Of a stretch of DNA of 9,949 nucleotides, positions 1-5,376 are shown piece after piece. The notes beneath the pieces are model-generated. The model saw only the letters and a list, made by a program, of their open reading frames with translations, did not search any database and was not told the DNA's origin. Made by a program: the position numbers and the translations under genes. The number at the start of each line of letters is the position of its first letter. Position 1 is the first letter of the stretch. This DNA comes from an uncultured Xanthobacteraceae bacterium. GTDB lineage: Bacteria; Pseudomonadota; Alphaproteobacteria; Rhizobiales; Xanthobacteraceae. The stretch lies in the NCBI GenBank assembly GCA_955652925.1, contig CATPCO010000677.1, positions 1 through 9,949 of the forward strand, in the 5' to 3' direction.

Positions 1-61
1 ACTCAGTACGATTAGCGGCCTTCACGCCAATTCGGCAGGTATTTCAGTCAGATGGACAAAA

Positions 62-97
62 CGCCATGTGGAGGTTCGAATCCTCTCACCCCAGCCA
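62..97 (+). tRNA. tRNA 3' fragment (tRNA-Gln-like), probable attachment-site footprint
   Basis: Seen: bases 70-74 (GGAGG), a TTCGAAT loop (75-81) and 82-86 (CCTCT) form a T arm with one G-T closing pair. They are followed by CACCCCA (87-93), discriminator G94 and encoded CCA (95-97). Bases 62-69 also fit the end of an anticodon stem plus a variable loop. The 5' acceptor strand (TGGGGTG would be needed), D arm and anticodon stem-loop are absent upstream, so this is not a functional tRNA. Known: the CACCCCA-G-CCA end is typical of bacterial tRNA-Gln, while the T arm also resembles tRNA-Pro, whose end would be CCCCG-A-CCA. Tyrosine recombinases of genomic islands often use tRNA 3' ends and leave such a copy at the far end. 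Inference: this marks the right end of an integrated element lying left of the window. Assignment to Gln is by recall of the consensus. Confidence 0.7.
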
Positions 98-137
98 TGC
101 AGTCGTCTCGTATGCAATGGTTAGCTTTCAGAGCCCG

Positions 138-806
138 CTAACTTTTGCGCCATACGGTCGCGAGCCATGGCTGCTGGTGGCGCGGGAGTCCCGGCGGCCG
201 GTAATAATGCCGTATTTCGACAAAGCCGACAGTGCTAACGTAATTGTGCCAGGTGTCGAGATCGAAGAAACAGCTATAGCGGTCGCCAGTAAAGCCTTCT
301 TCGTTGTTTCCTCTCGGGTTTGAGCAGAACAGGACGCCCCGGGGCTTCAAGGTTTTGGAGAGGTCGAGCAATACCCTCGGTAACTCTTGGCTCGGCACGT
401 GGAAAAGCGACGCATTCGCAAACACGCCGTCGAAGCGACTTTCCGGTAATGCCATCGCTAGAAAATCCTGGTGGAGAACCTCGCACCCGGAATAGGAGCG
501 TGCCATAGCGACGAACTCCTTGGATCCGTCCAGACCCACAGCGTCGTGTCCCAATGAACGAAAATAGCGGAGGTCTCGGCCGGGTCCGCAACCTAGATCA
601 AGGATGGAATAGGGCGGATCACTTTCAATCGTGTCCAGAAGCGCCGCATAGTTCTGGCTGACGTCGTGATTCTGAGTGCCATCCCAGAACCCCTCTGCCA
701 GCCTATCGTAATGGGCGATCGTCACTTCTGAAATGTGATGCAACTGCTCGGCTTCGATCCGAATTGGCCGCTTATCAGGCTCACCCTGTCGATTACCAGA
801 ACTCAC
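138..806 (-). CDS. Class I SAM-dependent methyltransferase
   Basis: Protein of 222 aa, cytoplasmic, with no signal peptide or membrane segment. SAM-binding motif I is ILDLGCGPGRD (about 68-78). The acidic residue after strand 2 is D93 in VGLDGS, which normally holds the ribose hydroxyls. A QDF motif lies at 113-115 and FDGVFANASLFHV (125-137) is the post-II strand and helix. LKPRGVLFCSNP (153-164) precedes strand 5. The N-terminal part (about 28-60, HYDRLAEGFWDGTQNHDVSQNYAALL) resembles the cap helices of small-molecule methyltransferases of the Methyltransf_11/25 type. The start is GTG at 806, preceded by GGAGG with a 4-nt gap; a short ATG frame just upstream ends within the start region. 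The methyl acceptor cannot be deduced. The gene lies between a tRNA remnant and a broken gene, which suggests a transferred or rearranged setting. Family assignment is firm, substrate unknown. Confidence 0.9.
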   Translation of the reverse strand: MSSGNRQGEPDKRPIRIEAEQLHHISEVTIAHYDRLAEGFWDGTQNHDVSQNYAALLDTIESDPPYSILDLGCGPGRDLRYFRSLGHDAVGLDGSKEFVAMARSYSGCEVLHQDFLAMALPESRFDGVFANASLFHVPSQELPRVLLDLSKTLKPRGVLFCSNPRGNNEEGFTGDRYSCFFDLDTWHNYVSTVGFVEIRHYYRPPGLPRHQQPWLATVWRKS

Positions 807-881
807 GGATCCTCCATCGTAATGACCCGTGCGAGATCGCGTGATAAGGGACAGATGCTTCCCCCCTTCCAGGAAAATCCC

Positions 882-1391
882 TTATATTATATTAGCGACC
901 CAGCTTAAGTGGGGGGCCTTTCGAACGCTATCCATAGGACGTAATTGAATGAGGTTGCGATACCATTGCGGTCCGCGATCGAACTCCCTTTCGCCGTAGC
1001 CGAGTGACTCCCCCGACATTACCAGCATCGGAGCTTCCATGGCGCGGGCGCCCGCGACAGCCATGCAGCCTTGCATTAGACCCGCTCCCGCGTGGAGCAG
1101 GACGGCCTGCATGCGACCCGTTATCTGCGTGTAGCCCGTGGCCATCGCCACCGCGAGCGTTTCGTGCCCGCAATCAAGATAGGTTGGTCCGGCTGTGCCG
1201 CTCTTCTTTTGCCGGGCGAGGGCCTCCCAAAAAGACGGCCATTCAGAGCCAGGAGACGAAAACACGTATTCGATGTTCAGGTTGCGGAAAGCTTCTAGGA
1301 TCGCTTCGCCGCCATCGTCATTGTTTCTCAACTGCCCGCTCTCGCGCTGATGTCGTTCAAGTTTGGTTCTGCCGACTGATCTCAACCGCAT
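882..1391 (-). pseudogene. Truncated thiamine-diphosphate enzyme (acetolactate synthase-like), N-terminal domain only
   Basis: A 169-codon frame whose middle (about residues 27-147, bases 951-1313) is a clear N-terminal PYR domain of a ThDP-dependent enzyme. It has GGEAILEAFRNLNIEYVFSSPG at the start, then the conserved glutamate E77 in CGHETLAVAMATGY, which in this family activates the ThDP aminopyrimidine. VLLHAGAGLMQGCMAVAGARAMEAPMLVMSGE and the PQWYRNL segment follow. Family members are about 550-600 aa, with a central domain and a C-terminal PP domain that binds diphosphate and Mg; both are missing. After residue 147 similarity stops, and about 22 unrelated residues (IQLRPMDSVRK...) lead to a stop at 882. 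The first 26 residues also look non-native, and no good ribosome-binding site precedes ATG 1391. It cannot form the ThDP site by itself and is most likely a remnant cut by a deletion or insertion. The original reaction (acetolactate synthase, a decarboxylase or a lyase) cannot be fixed. Confidence 0.8.
886..891 (-). promoter_or_regulatory. Possible -10 box for the methyltransferase gene
   Basis: The minus strand reads TATAAT within an AT-rich island (about 882-894) that stands out from its GC-rich surroundings. It lies 80 nt upstream of the methyltransferase GTG. No convincing -35 hexamer is present at 16-18 nt spacing, so this is a match to one box only. The box overlaps the 3' tail of the truncated ThDP-enzyme frame, so if it is real the rearrangement may have created the promoter. 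Confidence 0.25.
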
Positions 1392-1685
1392 GATTGTCTG
1401 ATGCTATCGACTTTATCCTAATCCAACAAGTCGACGCAAAACACGTCTTGTCCGATGCGCTGGCTCACCCAGGGATGGATTGCCGATCTGGTCTTGAAGC
1501 GGTCGAGCGGCGCGTCGCCGTATCGAGAGAACACGCGTCTGGAATGCGGCGCATGACGAATGCAGTCGCTGGGAAGGGCGGGGAAAACATCTCGGCGTAC
1601 ACATTCAAGACAAAACCGAGCGCTTGTGACTGCACGCGCGTCCGTGTACCTCTCGGACATCCCCTGCAAGATCGAAGGCCGCATC
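1392..1685. other. Intergenic region between truncated ThDP gene and isomerase-family gene
   Basis: This 294-bp stretch separates divergent genes. Open frames cross it on both strands, including in-frame extension of the isomerase frame back to ATG 1560. None shows a recognisable domain or a good ribosome-binding site, and their composition (many Arg, Ser, Cys) is typical of chance frames in GC-rich DNA. It presumably carries the promoter of the rightward gene. I see no clear -35/-10 pair, repeat or terminator. Confidence 0.4.
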
Positions 1686-2429
1686 GTGCCGGATACCCTA
1701 GGCTATAGAAAGCATATCGGTCTGGTCGTGCCGTCGACCAATACAACAGTCCAGCCCGAGACGGACGCGATACGAGTGCCCGGTGTGACCTGTCATACTG
1801 GCCGCGTCACGATCAAGGAACGTCCGCTTAACACCGAAGAGGCGTTCAACGAGCACATGCAGGTGATGCGCGACGGCATGGGAACGGCGATCGACCAGAT
1901 CATGACTGCCGGTCTCGACCATCTCATCATGGGTATTGCGCTCGAAACTTTCTGGGGCGGAGTGGTTGCGGCCGACAAGTTGCAGACGGACCTTGCCCGG
2001 CGGGCGGGGGTCGGCGTTACCATCGGCTCGACCGCGATGGTTGCGGCGTTGAAGAAATTTGGCGCGCGGAAACTCGCGATCCTTACCCCGCATCAACCTC
2101 GAGGCGACGAGATGGTGAAGGCCTATTTCGTCGAGGCCGGCTTCGACGTTGTGCGGCTTAAGGGACTGGCCTGCAAGACCCCACGACTGATCGCGCAAGT
2201 GTCGCAGCAGGATATCCGTAACGCGCTGCGCGAGCTCGATGGACCGGACGTTGAGGCGTTGCTGACGGTTGGCACCGCCCTACCAGCGAGCGCGGTAGCG
2301 GCGCTGGCGGAGCGGTGGTTTGACAAGCCGGTGATCGCAGTCAACACGGTGTCATTTTGGGATGCCCTGCGCCGCTGTGGCATCGAGGATCGCGTCCAGG
2401 GTTATGGCCGAGTGCTGGAAGAGTTTTAG
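1686..2429 (+). CDS. Maleate isomerase / arylmalonate decarboxylase-family protein (Asp/Glu racemase superfamily)
   Basis: I place the start at GTG 1686, giving 247 aa, the usual family length. GAAGG (1674-1678) lies 7 nt upstream, and the conserved N-terminus YRKHIGLVVPSTNTTVQPE begins directly after it. The frame is open back to ATG 1560, but those 42 residues have no family character. Seen: VPSTNTT (15-21) is the N-terminal substrate-binding loop of the superfamily, IMGIALETFWGG (81-92) ends the first half-domain, and KLAILTPHQPRGDEMV (129-144) opens the second. LLTVGTALPA (192-201) is followed by KPVIAVNTVSFWDALRRCGI (214-233). Known: maleate isomerases use two cysteines, one per half-domain; arylmalonate decarboxylase keeps only the second. 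Here the expected positions are near G83-A85 and G196, and the only cysteines are C36, C163 and C231. Family is confident; cis-trans isomerase activity on maleate is doubtful. The enzyme is cytoplasmic and meets the monooxygenase gene tail to tail. Confidence 0.85.
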   Translation: MPDTLGYRKHIGLVVPSTNTTVQPETDAIRVPGVTCHTGRVTIKERPLNTEEAFNEHMQVMRDGMGTAIDQIMTAGLDHLIMGIALETFWGGVVAADKLQTDLARRAGVGVTIGSTAMVAALKKFGARKLAILTPHQPRGDEMVKAYFVEAGFDVVRLKGLACKTPRLIAQVSQQDIRNALRELDGPDVEALLTVGTALPASAVAALAERWFDKPVIAVNTVSFWDALRRCGIEDRVQGYGRVLEEF

Positions 2430-3646
2430 ATGGCTTCCGCCGACTGCCGCTTGCGGACGCTCTCGATCAATGATGCCCGCAACAGGTAGGCACGATGCTT
2501 TTCGGGATCGGCCGCGGTAGCGCGCAGCGCTGCGTTGCTTTTGGCGCGTGCTGCCGCGTCCTTTTCCTCCAGCCGCTTCTTATTGGCGATGGTTTGCTGC
2601 TGCACATACTCTATGTTGAGAGGGCGCCGGAACCGGTCATAGAAATCGAGAATATCTGGCGCGGCCTCCTCACGAATGACCCGGCCAAGCAGACCGGTCA
2701 GCTCCATCGTGTCGTGGATGCCAAAATTCAAGCCCAGGCCGCCGAGCGGATTGTTGACGTGGGCTGCATCACCGGCGAGGAAAACGCGGTGTTTGCGGAA
2801 TGATGCAGCCACCCGTTGATGAACATTATAAATGTTGCGGTGGACAACTGGATACACGCCAACATGGGAAAAGAACTTCTGCAATCGGCGCTGGACCGAC
2901 GCTTCATCCAACGCCTGCTCGTCTGTTTCGTTGACGCGGGTCGGGAACAGCACGCGCCACAGCCCCTGGCCGTCATCTCCGGTCACTTTGAACAAGGCGC
3001 ACCACTCGTCGGGATCGGAGAAATAGTTGCGCGAGCACTGTGCGTATTCGGAATCGAACCGGAACGTCGTCGTCAGAATCAGGAAACGCTCCGGATGGGT
3101 ATAGCCCTCGAACGCGACACCCATTGCCTTTCGCACGGTCGAGCGACCGCCGTCGCAGCCGATCAAGTATGAGGCGCGCAATCGCTGAGTGCCCGTTATG
3201 GTTTCGATGTCGACCTCCACGCGGTCATCATGCTGCTCGAATCCCGCAACCCGCGCGGAAAACGTCACGGTGGCATGGGGGTAGGCCTTGAGCCGCTCGA
3301 TCGTCATGTTGGCGAGCTTGTGCTGCTCGCATTGCACGACGTGCGGATAGCGCGTGTCATTTTTCAGCAGGCCAAAGTCGAACTGGGCGATCACCTCACG
3401 GGTGGCGCGGTCCCAAATGCGGAATCTCGGTTCGATGAGGCCACGCTGCGTGACCTCCTCGACCAAACCCAGCCGCTCCAACATTTCCAGCGTCGCCGCG
3501 TGCGTGGTCGCGGCGCGCGGCAGGTCGTTGACCTGCGACTCGGCTTCGAACAGGCGAACTTCGAGTCCCTGCCGGGCGAAGGCAAGCGCGGTGATGACGC
3601 CAACGGGACCGCCGCCAGCCACCACTATGGGATATTGCGATGGCAT
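2426..3646 (-). CDS. Class A FAD-dependent aromatic hydroxylase (monooxygenase)
   Basis: Protein of 406 aa from ATG 3646. The frame continues upstream to 3883, but those 79 codons lie antiphase inside the receptor gene and are arginine-rich, so they are rejected. Seen: VVAGGGPVGVITALAFARQGLEVRLFEAE (8-36) is the FAD-binding Rossmann GxGxxG with the ribose-binding acid at its end. SYLIGCDGGRSTVRKAMG (159-176) is the DG motif that contacts FAD and NAD(P)H. FLAGDAAHVNNPLGGLGLNFGIHD (289-312) is the GD motif plus the isoalloxazine-contacting helix. Known: these enzymes use NAD(P)H and O2 to hydroxylate phenols, benzoates, hydroxypyridines and similar rings. The protein lacks the C-terminal thioredoxin-like domain of PheA/TfdB types and is closer in length to p-hydroxybenzoate or 6-hydroxynicotinate hydroxylases. 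The substrate is not deducible. It starts 14 bp after the receptor gene's stop with no clear Shine-Dalgarno, suggesting co-transcription and translational coupling. Confidence 0.92.
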   Translation of the reverse strand: MPSQYPIVVAGGGPVGVITALAFARQGLEVRLFEAESQVNDLPRAATTHAATLEMLERLGLVEEVTQRGLIEPRFRIWDRATREVIAQFDFGLLKNDTRYPHVVQCEQHKLANMTIERLKAYPHATVTFSARVAGFEQHDDRVEVDIETITGTQRLRASYLIGCDGGRSTVRKAMGVAFEGYTHPERFLILTTTFRFDSEYAQCSRNYFSDPDEWCALFKVTGDDGQGLWRVLFPTRVNETDEQALDEASVQRRLQKFFSHVGVYPVVHRNIYNVHQRVAASFRKHRVFLAGDAAHVNNPLGGLGLNFGIHDTMELTGLLGRVIREEAAPDILDFYDRFRRPLNIEYVQQQTIANKKRLEEKDAAARAKSNAALRATAADPEKHRAYLLRASLIESVRKRQSAEAI

Positions 3647-3660
3647 TGTGGATGTCGTTG

Positions 3661-4641
3661 CTATGGGGCTTTGAGACCGGTCAACGCGACCGCCTCTGCC
3701 CAGGTGGCAATATCGACTTTGATCATGGCGGCGAACTCGTCCGGCGTGTTGCCGAGTGGATTGGCACCGGCGCCCTTGAGCCGACCGGCAAAGTCCGGAC
3801 CATCGGTCGCGCGCCTGATCTCGCCGGCAATCTTGTCGACGATGTCGCGCGGAGTCCCGGCGGGCGCGACGAGGCCGTTCCATGTGACCACATTGAAGCC
3901 TGGAAAGCCGGATTCCGCGACGGTTGGAACGTCGGGTATCTGCGGTTCACGCTGCGCCGTCGATACCGCCAGCAGGCGGATCGCCCCTGAGGCGGCGTGT
4001 GGCAGGGCATCGGACACGTTCGAGAACATGGTCTTGAGATGCCCCGCAATGACATCGTTCATGGCGGGTGCATTGCCGCGGTAGCTGACGTTGGTCATCT
4101 CGAGCCCCGCCCGCTGCGCGAACAGCGCCATTGCGAGATGTGTCACGCTACCGGCAGTGCCTTCCGCGTAAGCCATCTTTTCCTTCTGCGATTTGACATA
4201 GGCAATGAACTCCGCGACCGTTTGGGCGGGGAAGTCCTTGTGCACCACCAGCACGAAACCGTTGATCGCCACGGCGCTGATCGGCGCGAAGTCGCGGATC
4301 GGGTCGTAGGCGAGCTTTGTCATTGCGGGCGCGATCGTCATCGGCGGCGTCACAGCCCACAGCAACGTATAGCCGTCGGCGGGCGACCGGATGACCACCT
4401 CCGCCGCCAGCGCGCCGTTGGCGCCCACCCGGTTCTCCACGATGAAAGTATGGCCGAATGCCTCCGTGAGGCGTTGCGCGACGACGCGTGCCATCACATC
4501 CGAGTTGCCGCCGGCGGCATATGGAGCAACAATCCGCACCGGCCGTGAGGGCCAGGGTTGCGGTTGTGCCTGCGCCTCCAGGCCGAAACCGGCCCAAACA
4601 ACAAACATCAGCGCAGCGGCAACGAACCTTCGGAAGACCAT
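3661..4641 (-). CDS. Bug/TctC-type periplasmic solute receptor (tripartite tricarboxylate transporter family)
   Basis: Protein of 326 aa, the usual family length. It has a Sec signal peptide: Arg at 4-5, a hydrophobic core about 6-20, and AQA before Q26 as a likely cleavage site. Typical Bug blocks follow in order: WPSRPVRIVAPYAAGGNSDVMAR (30-52), ENRVGANGALAAE (69-81), ADGYTLL (88-94), YRGNAPAMNDVIAGH (187-201) and the strongly conserved IPDVPTVAESGFPGF (235-249). Known: these receptors bind carboxylates (citrate, other di/tricarboxylates, aromatic or amino acids) and deliver them to TctA/TctB membrane proteins. No such membrane genes are in this window, so it is an orphan here, as is common in bacteria with expanded Bug families. 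The start is ATG 4641 with GGAG 9 nt upstream, inside the first copy of a 30-bp tandem repeat. The FAD hydroxylase follows 14 bp downstream, so the ligand may be the hydroxylase substrate or a related acid (inference). Confidence 0.93.
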   Translation of the reverse strand: MVFRRFVAAALMFVVWAGFGLEAQAQPQPWPSRPVRIVAPYAAGGNSDVMARVVAQRLTEAFGHTFIVENRVGANGALAAEVVIRSPADGYTLLWAVTPPMTIAPAMTKLAYDPIRDFAPISAVAINGFVLVVHKDFPAQTVAEFIAYVKSQKEKMAYAEGTAGSVTHLAMALFAQRAGLEMTNVSYRGNAPAMNDVIAGHLKTMFSNVSDALPHAASGAIRLLAVSTAQREPQIPDVPTVAESGFPGFNVVTWNGLVAPAGTPRDIVDKIAGEIRRATDGPDFAGRLKGAGANPLGNTPDEFAAMIKVDIATWAEAVALTGLKAP

Positions 4642-4646
4642 GTCGC

Positions 4647-4706
4647 GGGGCTCCAGTCGGGGAACGGCGTAATTCGGGGGCTCCAGTCGGGGAACGGCGT
4701 AATTCG
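4647..4706. repeat. Perfect 30-bp tandem duplication at the receptor ribosome-binding region
   Basis: Bases 4647-4676 and 4677-4706 are identical 30-mers, each running from GGGGCTCCAGTCGG to GTAATTCG. Neither flank extends the identity. On the minus strand each unit carries CTGGAG; the GGAG of the unit nearer the gene is 9 nt from the receptor ATG (4641) and the other is 39 nt away. The duplication therefore copies the translation-initiation leader. It adds exactly 30 nt between the promoter region and the start codon and leaves the native ribosome-binding spacing intact. Confidence 0.95.
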
Positions 4707-4732
4707 TGTCCCATTAAAGTGATCGGCGGCTT

Positions 4733-4751
4733 CGTGCGATATTTTCGCACG
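4733..4751. promoter_or_regulatory. Perfect inverted repeat upstream of the receptor gene (candidate operator)
   Basis: CGTGCGA (4733-4739) and TCGCACG (4745-4751) are exact reverse complements around a 5-nt AT-only spacer (TATTT). The centre is about 100 nt upstream of the receptor ATG. A minus-strand TTTAAT (4713-4718) lies at -10-like distance, so the palindrome would cover the -35 area. This geometry (two half-sites one helical turn apart, AT-rich middle) fits a dimeric regulator. The regulator family cannot be named, and no regulator gene is in the window. Confidence 0.5.
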
Positions 4752-4838
4752 CGCAACGAGGCGAGCCAGGCGCTTCGTAATATTCGATTCGAACCGACGC
4801 GCCAGTGGATTCTATGCTTGTTGCCGGAGGGCGGAATC

Positions 4839-4853
4839 TCGGTACGCTACCGA
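4839..4853. promoter_or_regulatory. Short inverted repeat in the divergent intergenic region
   Basis: TCGGTA (4839-4844) and TACCGA (4848-4853) are exact reverse complements separated by CGC. The site lies between the leftward receptor operon and the rightward ABC operon, about 525 nt from the latter's start. It could be a second operator or chance. Confidence 0.25.
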
Positions 4854-5250
4854 TATGACGCCTGAGCACGCTCGAATTCTGTACACGACGTCCGAGGTTT
4901 ATGACCCGGTCGCTTTTGGTGCAAGTCTTGATCGCCGGCAATGCCGATACCTTCGCTATGGGATCCTGATGCTGGCATTTTCGGTATTATTTTTGTCGCG
5001 GTGCGTAGCATATGAAATGCGAATTGAGCATACTTGCCTGCTCTCCTGGCTTATGTCGGGTCCTGGCACGATGTATGGGTCCCGTCTCGCCGCACTTATG
5101 ACTGTTATCGAATGAGCACCGGACTCAATACAGGCCCGCGCTTCGAGGGTTTAGGGTTGAGGATGACAACAACGCATGTAGAGCGGGCAACCCGGCAAGT
5201 GGACTGGAGCAGAGCCATCATCCACTGAATGGGCGAATTTTCCGAAAGTG

Positions 5251-5267
5251 ACGCTTCTCAGAGGCGT
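5251..5267. promoter_or_regulatory. Small hairpin upstream of the ABC operon
   Basis: ACGCTTC (5251-5257) pairs with GAGGCGT (5261-5267) around a 3-nt loop: seven pairs, one of them G-T. Only TTTAAA follows, so it lacks the T-tract expected of an intrinsic terminator. It sits about 15 nt upstream of a TAAAAT hexamer (5283-5288) that could be a -10 box, and might be an operator instead. Confidence 0.25.
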
Positions 5268-5293
5268 TTAAACACTGCAAAATAAAATGACAG

Positions 5294-5309
5294 CGTCGGT
5301 CTTCCGACG
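5294..5309 (+). promoter_or_regulatory. GC-rich hairpin in the leader of the ABC operon
   Basis: CGTCGG (5294-5299) and CCGACG (5304-5309) are exact complements around the tetraloop TCTT. The hairpin is 67 nt upstream of the binding-protein ATG. If TAAAAT (5283-5288) is the -10 box, transcription would start near 5295 and the hairpin would form the extreme 5' end of the mRNA, where such structures commonly protect transcripts. A DNA-level operator is equally possible. I find no matching -35 box. Confidence 0.35.
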
Positions 5310-5376
5310 ATAGTCGCCTGCCGGGAATGATCGAAACACGCATTGATATTTCCACAGCCTCAAGAGGAGCGTGACA

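Larger units (their letters stand above)
4707..5376. other. Long divergent intergenic region without a supported gene
   Basis: Between the tandem repeat and the binding-protein gene no frame has both a good start and protein-like composition. An 86-codon frame (4855-5115) contains one hydrophobic stretch but has no Shine-Dalgarno and no family features. The DNA is visibly more AT-rich than the flanking genes, especially around 4975-5035 and 5270-5290. It holds the inverted repeats at 4733-4751 and 4839-4853, an imperfect stem (AGTGGA 5198-5203 with TCCACT 5221-5226) and the two hairpins listed separately at 5251-5309. It must contain the promoters of both divergent operons and is long enough for a small RNA, for which I see no direct evidence. 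Confidence 0.5.

Noticed and set aside
66..323. Rightward 85-codon frame over the tRNA fragment and the methyltransferase 3' end
   Set aside because: Antisense to a clear methyltransferase, without ribosome-binding site or family features; it also crosses the tRNA remnant.
1560..1685. N-terminal extension of the isomerase-family protein to ATG 1560
   Set aside because: The 42 extra residues are Arg/Ser-rich and non-conserved in character, whereas GTG 1686 has GAAGG at good spacing and gives the normal family length.
3647..3883. N-terminal extension of the FAD hydroxylase
   Set aside because: It lies antiphase within the receptor gene, is arginine-rich, and precedes the canonical Rossmann start; ATG 3646 gives a normal protein.
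4148..4756. 202-codon minus-strand frame over the receptor signal-peptide region
   Set aside because: It is a shadow frame of the receptor gene; the repeated ELRRSPTGAP in its translation only reflects the 30-bp DNA duplication.
4855..5115. 86-codon frame with a hydrophobic stretch, possible small membrane protein
   Set aside because: No Shine-Dalgarno before ATG 4855, odd composition outside the hydrophobic part, and no recognised family.
5251..5272. Intrinsic terminator upstream of the ABC operon
   Set aside because: The hairpin is followed by TTTAAA rather than a run of T, and no gene ends just before it.
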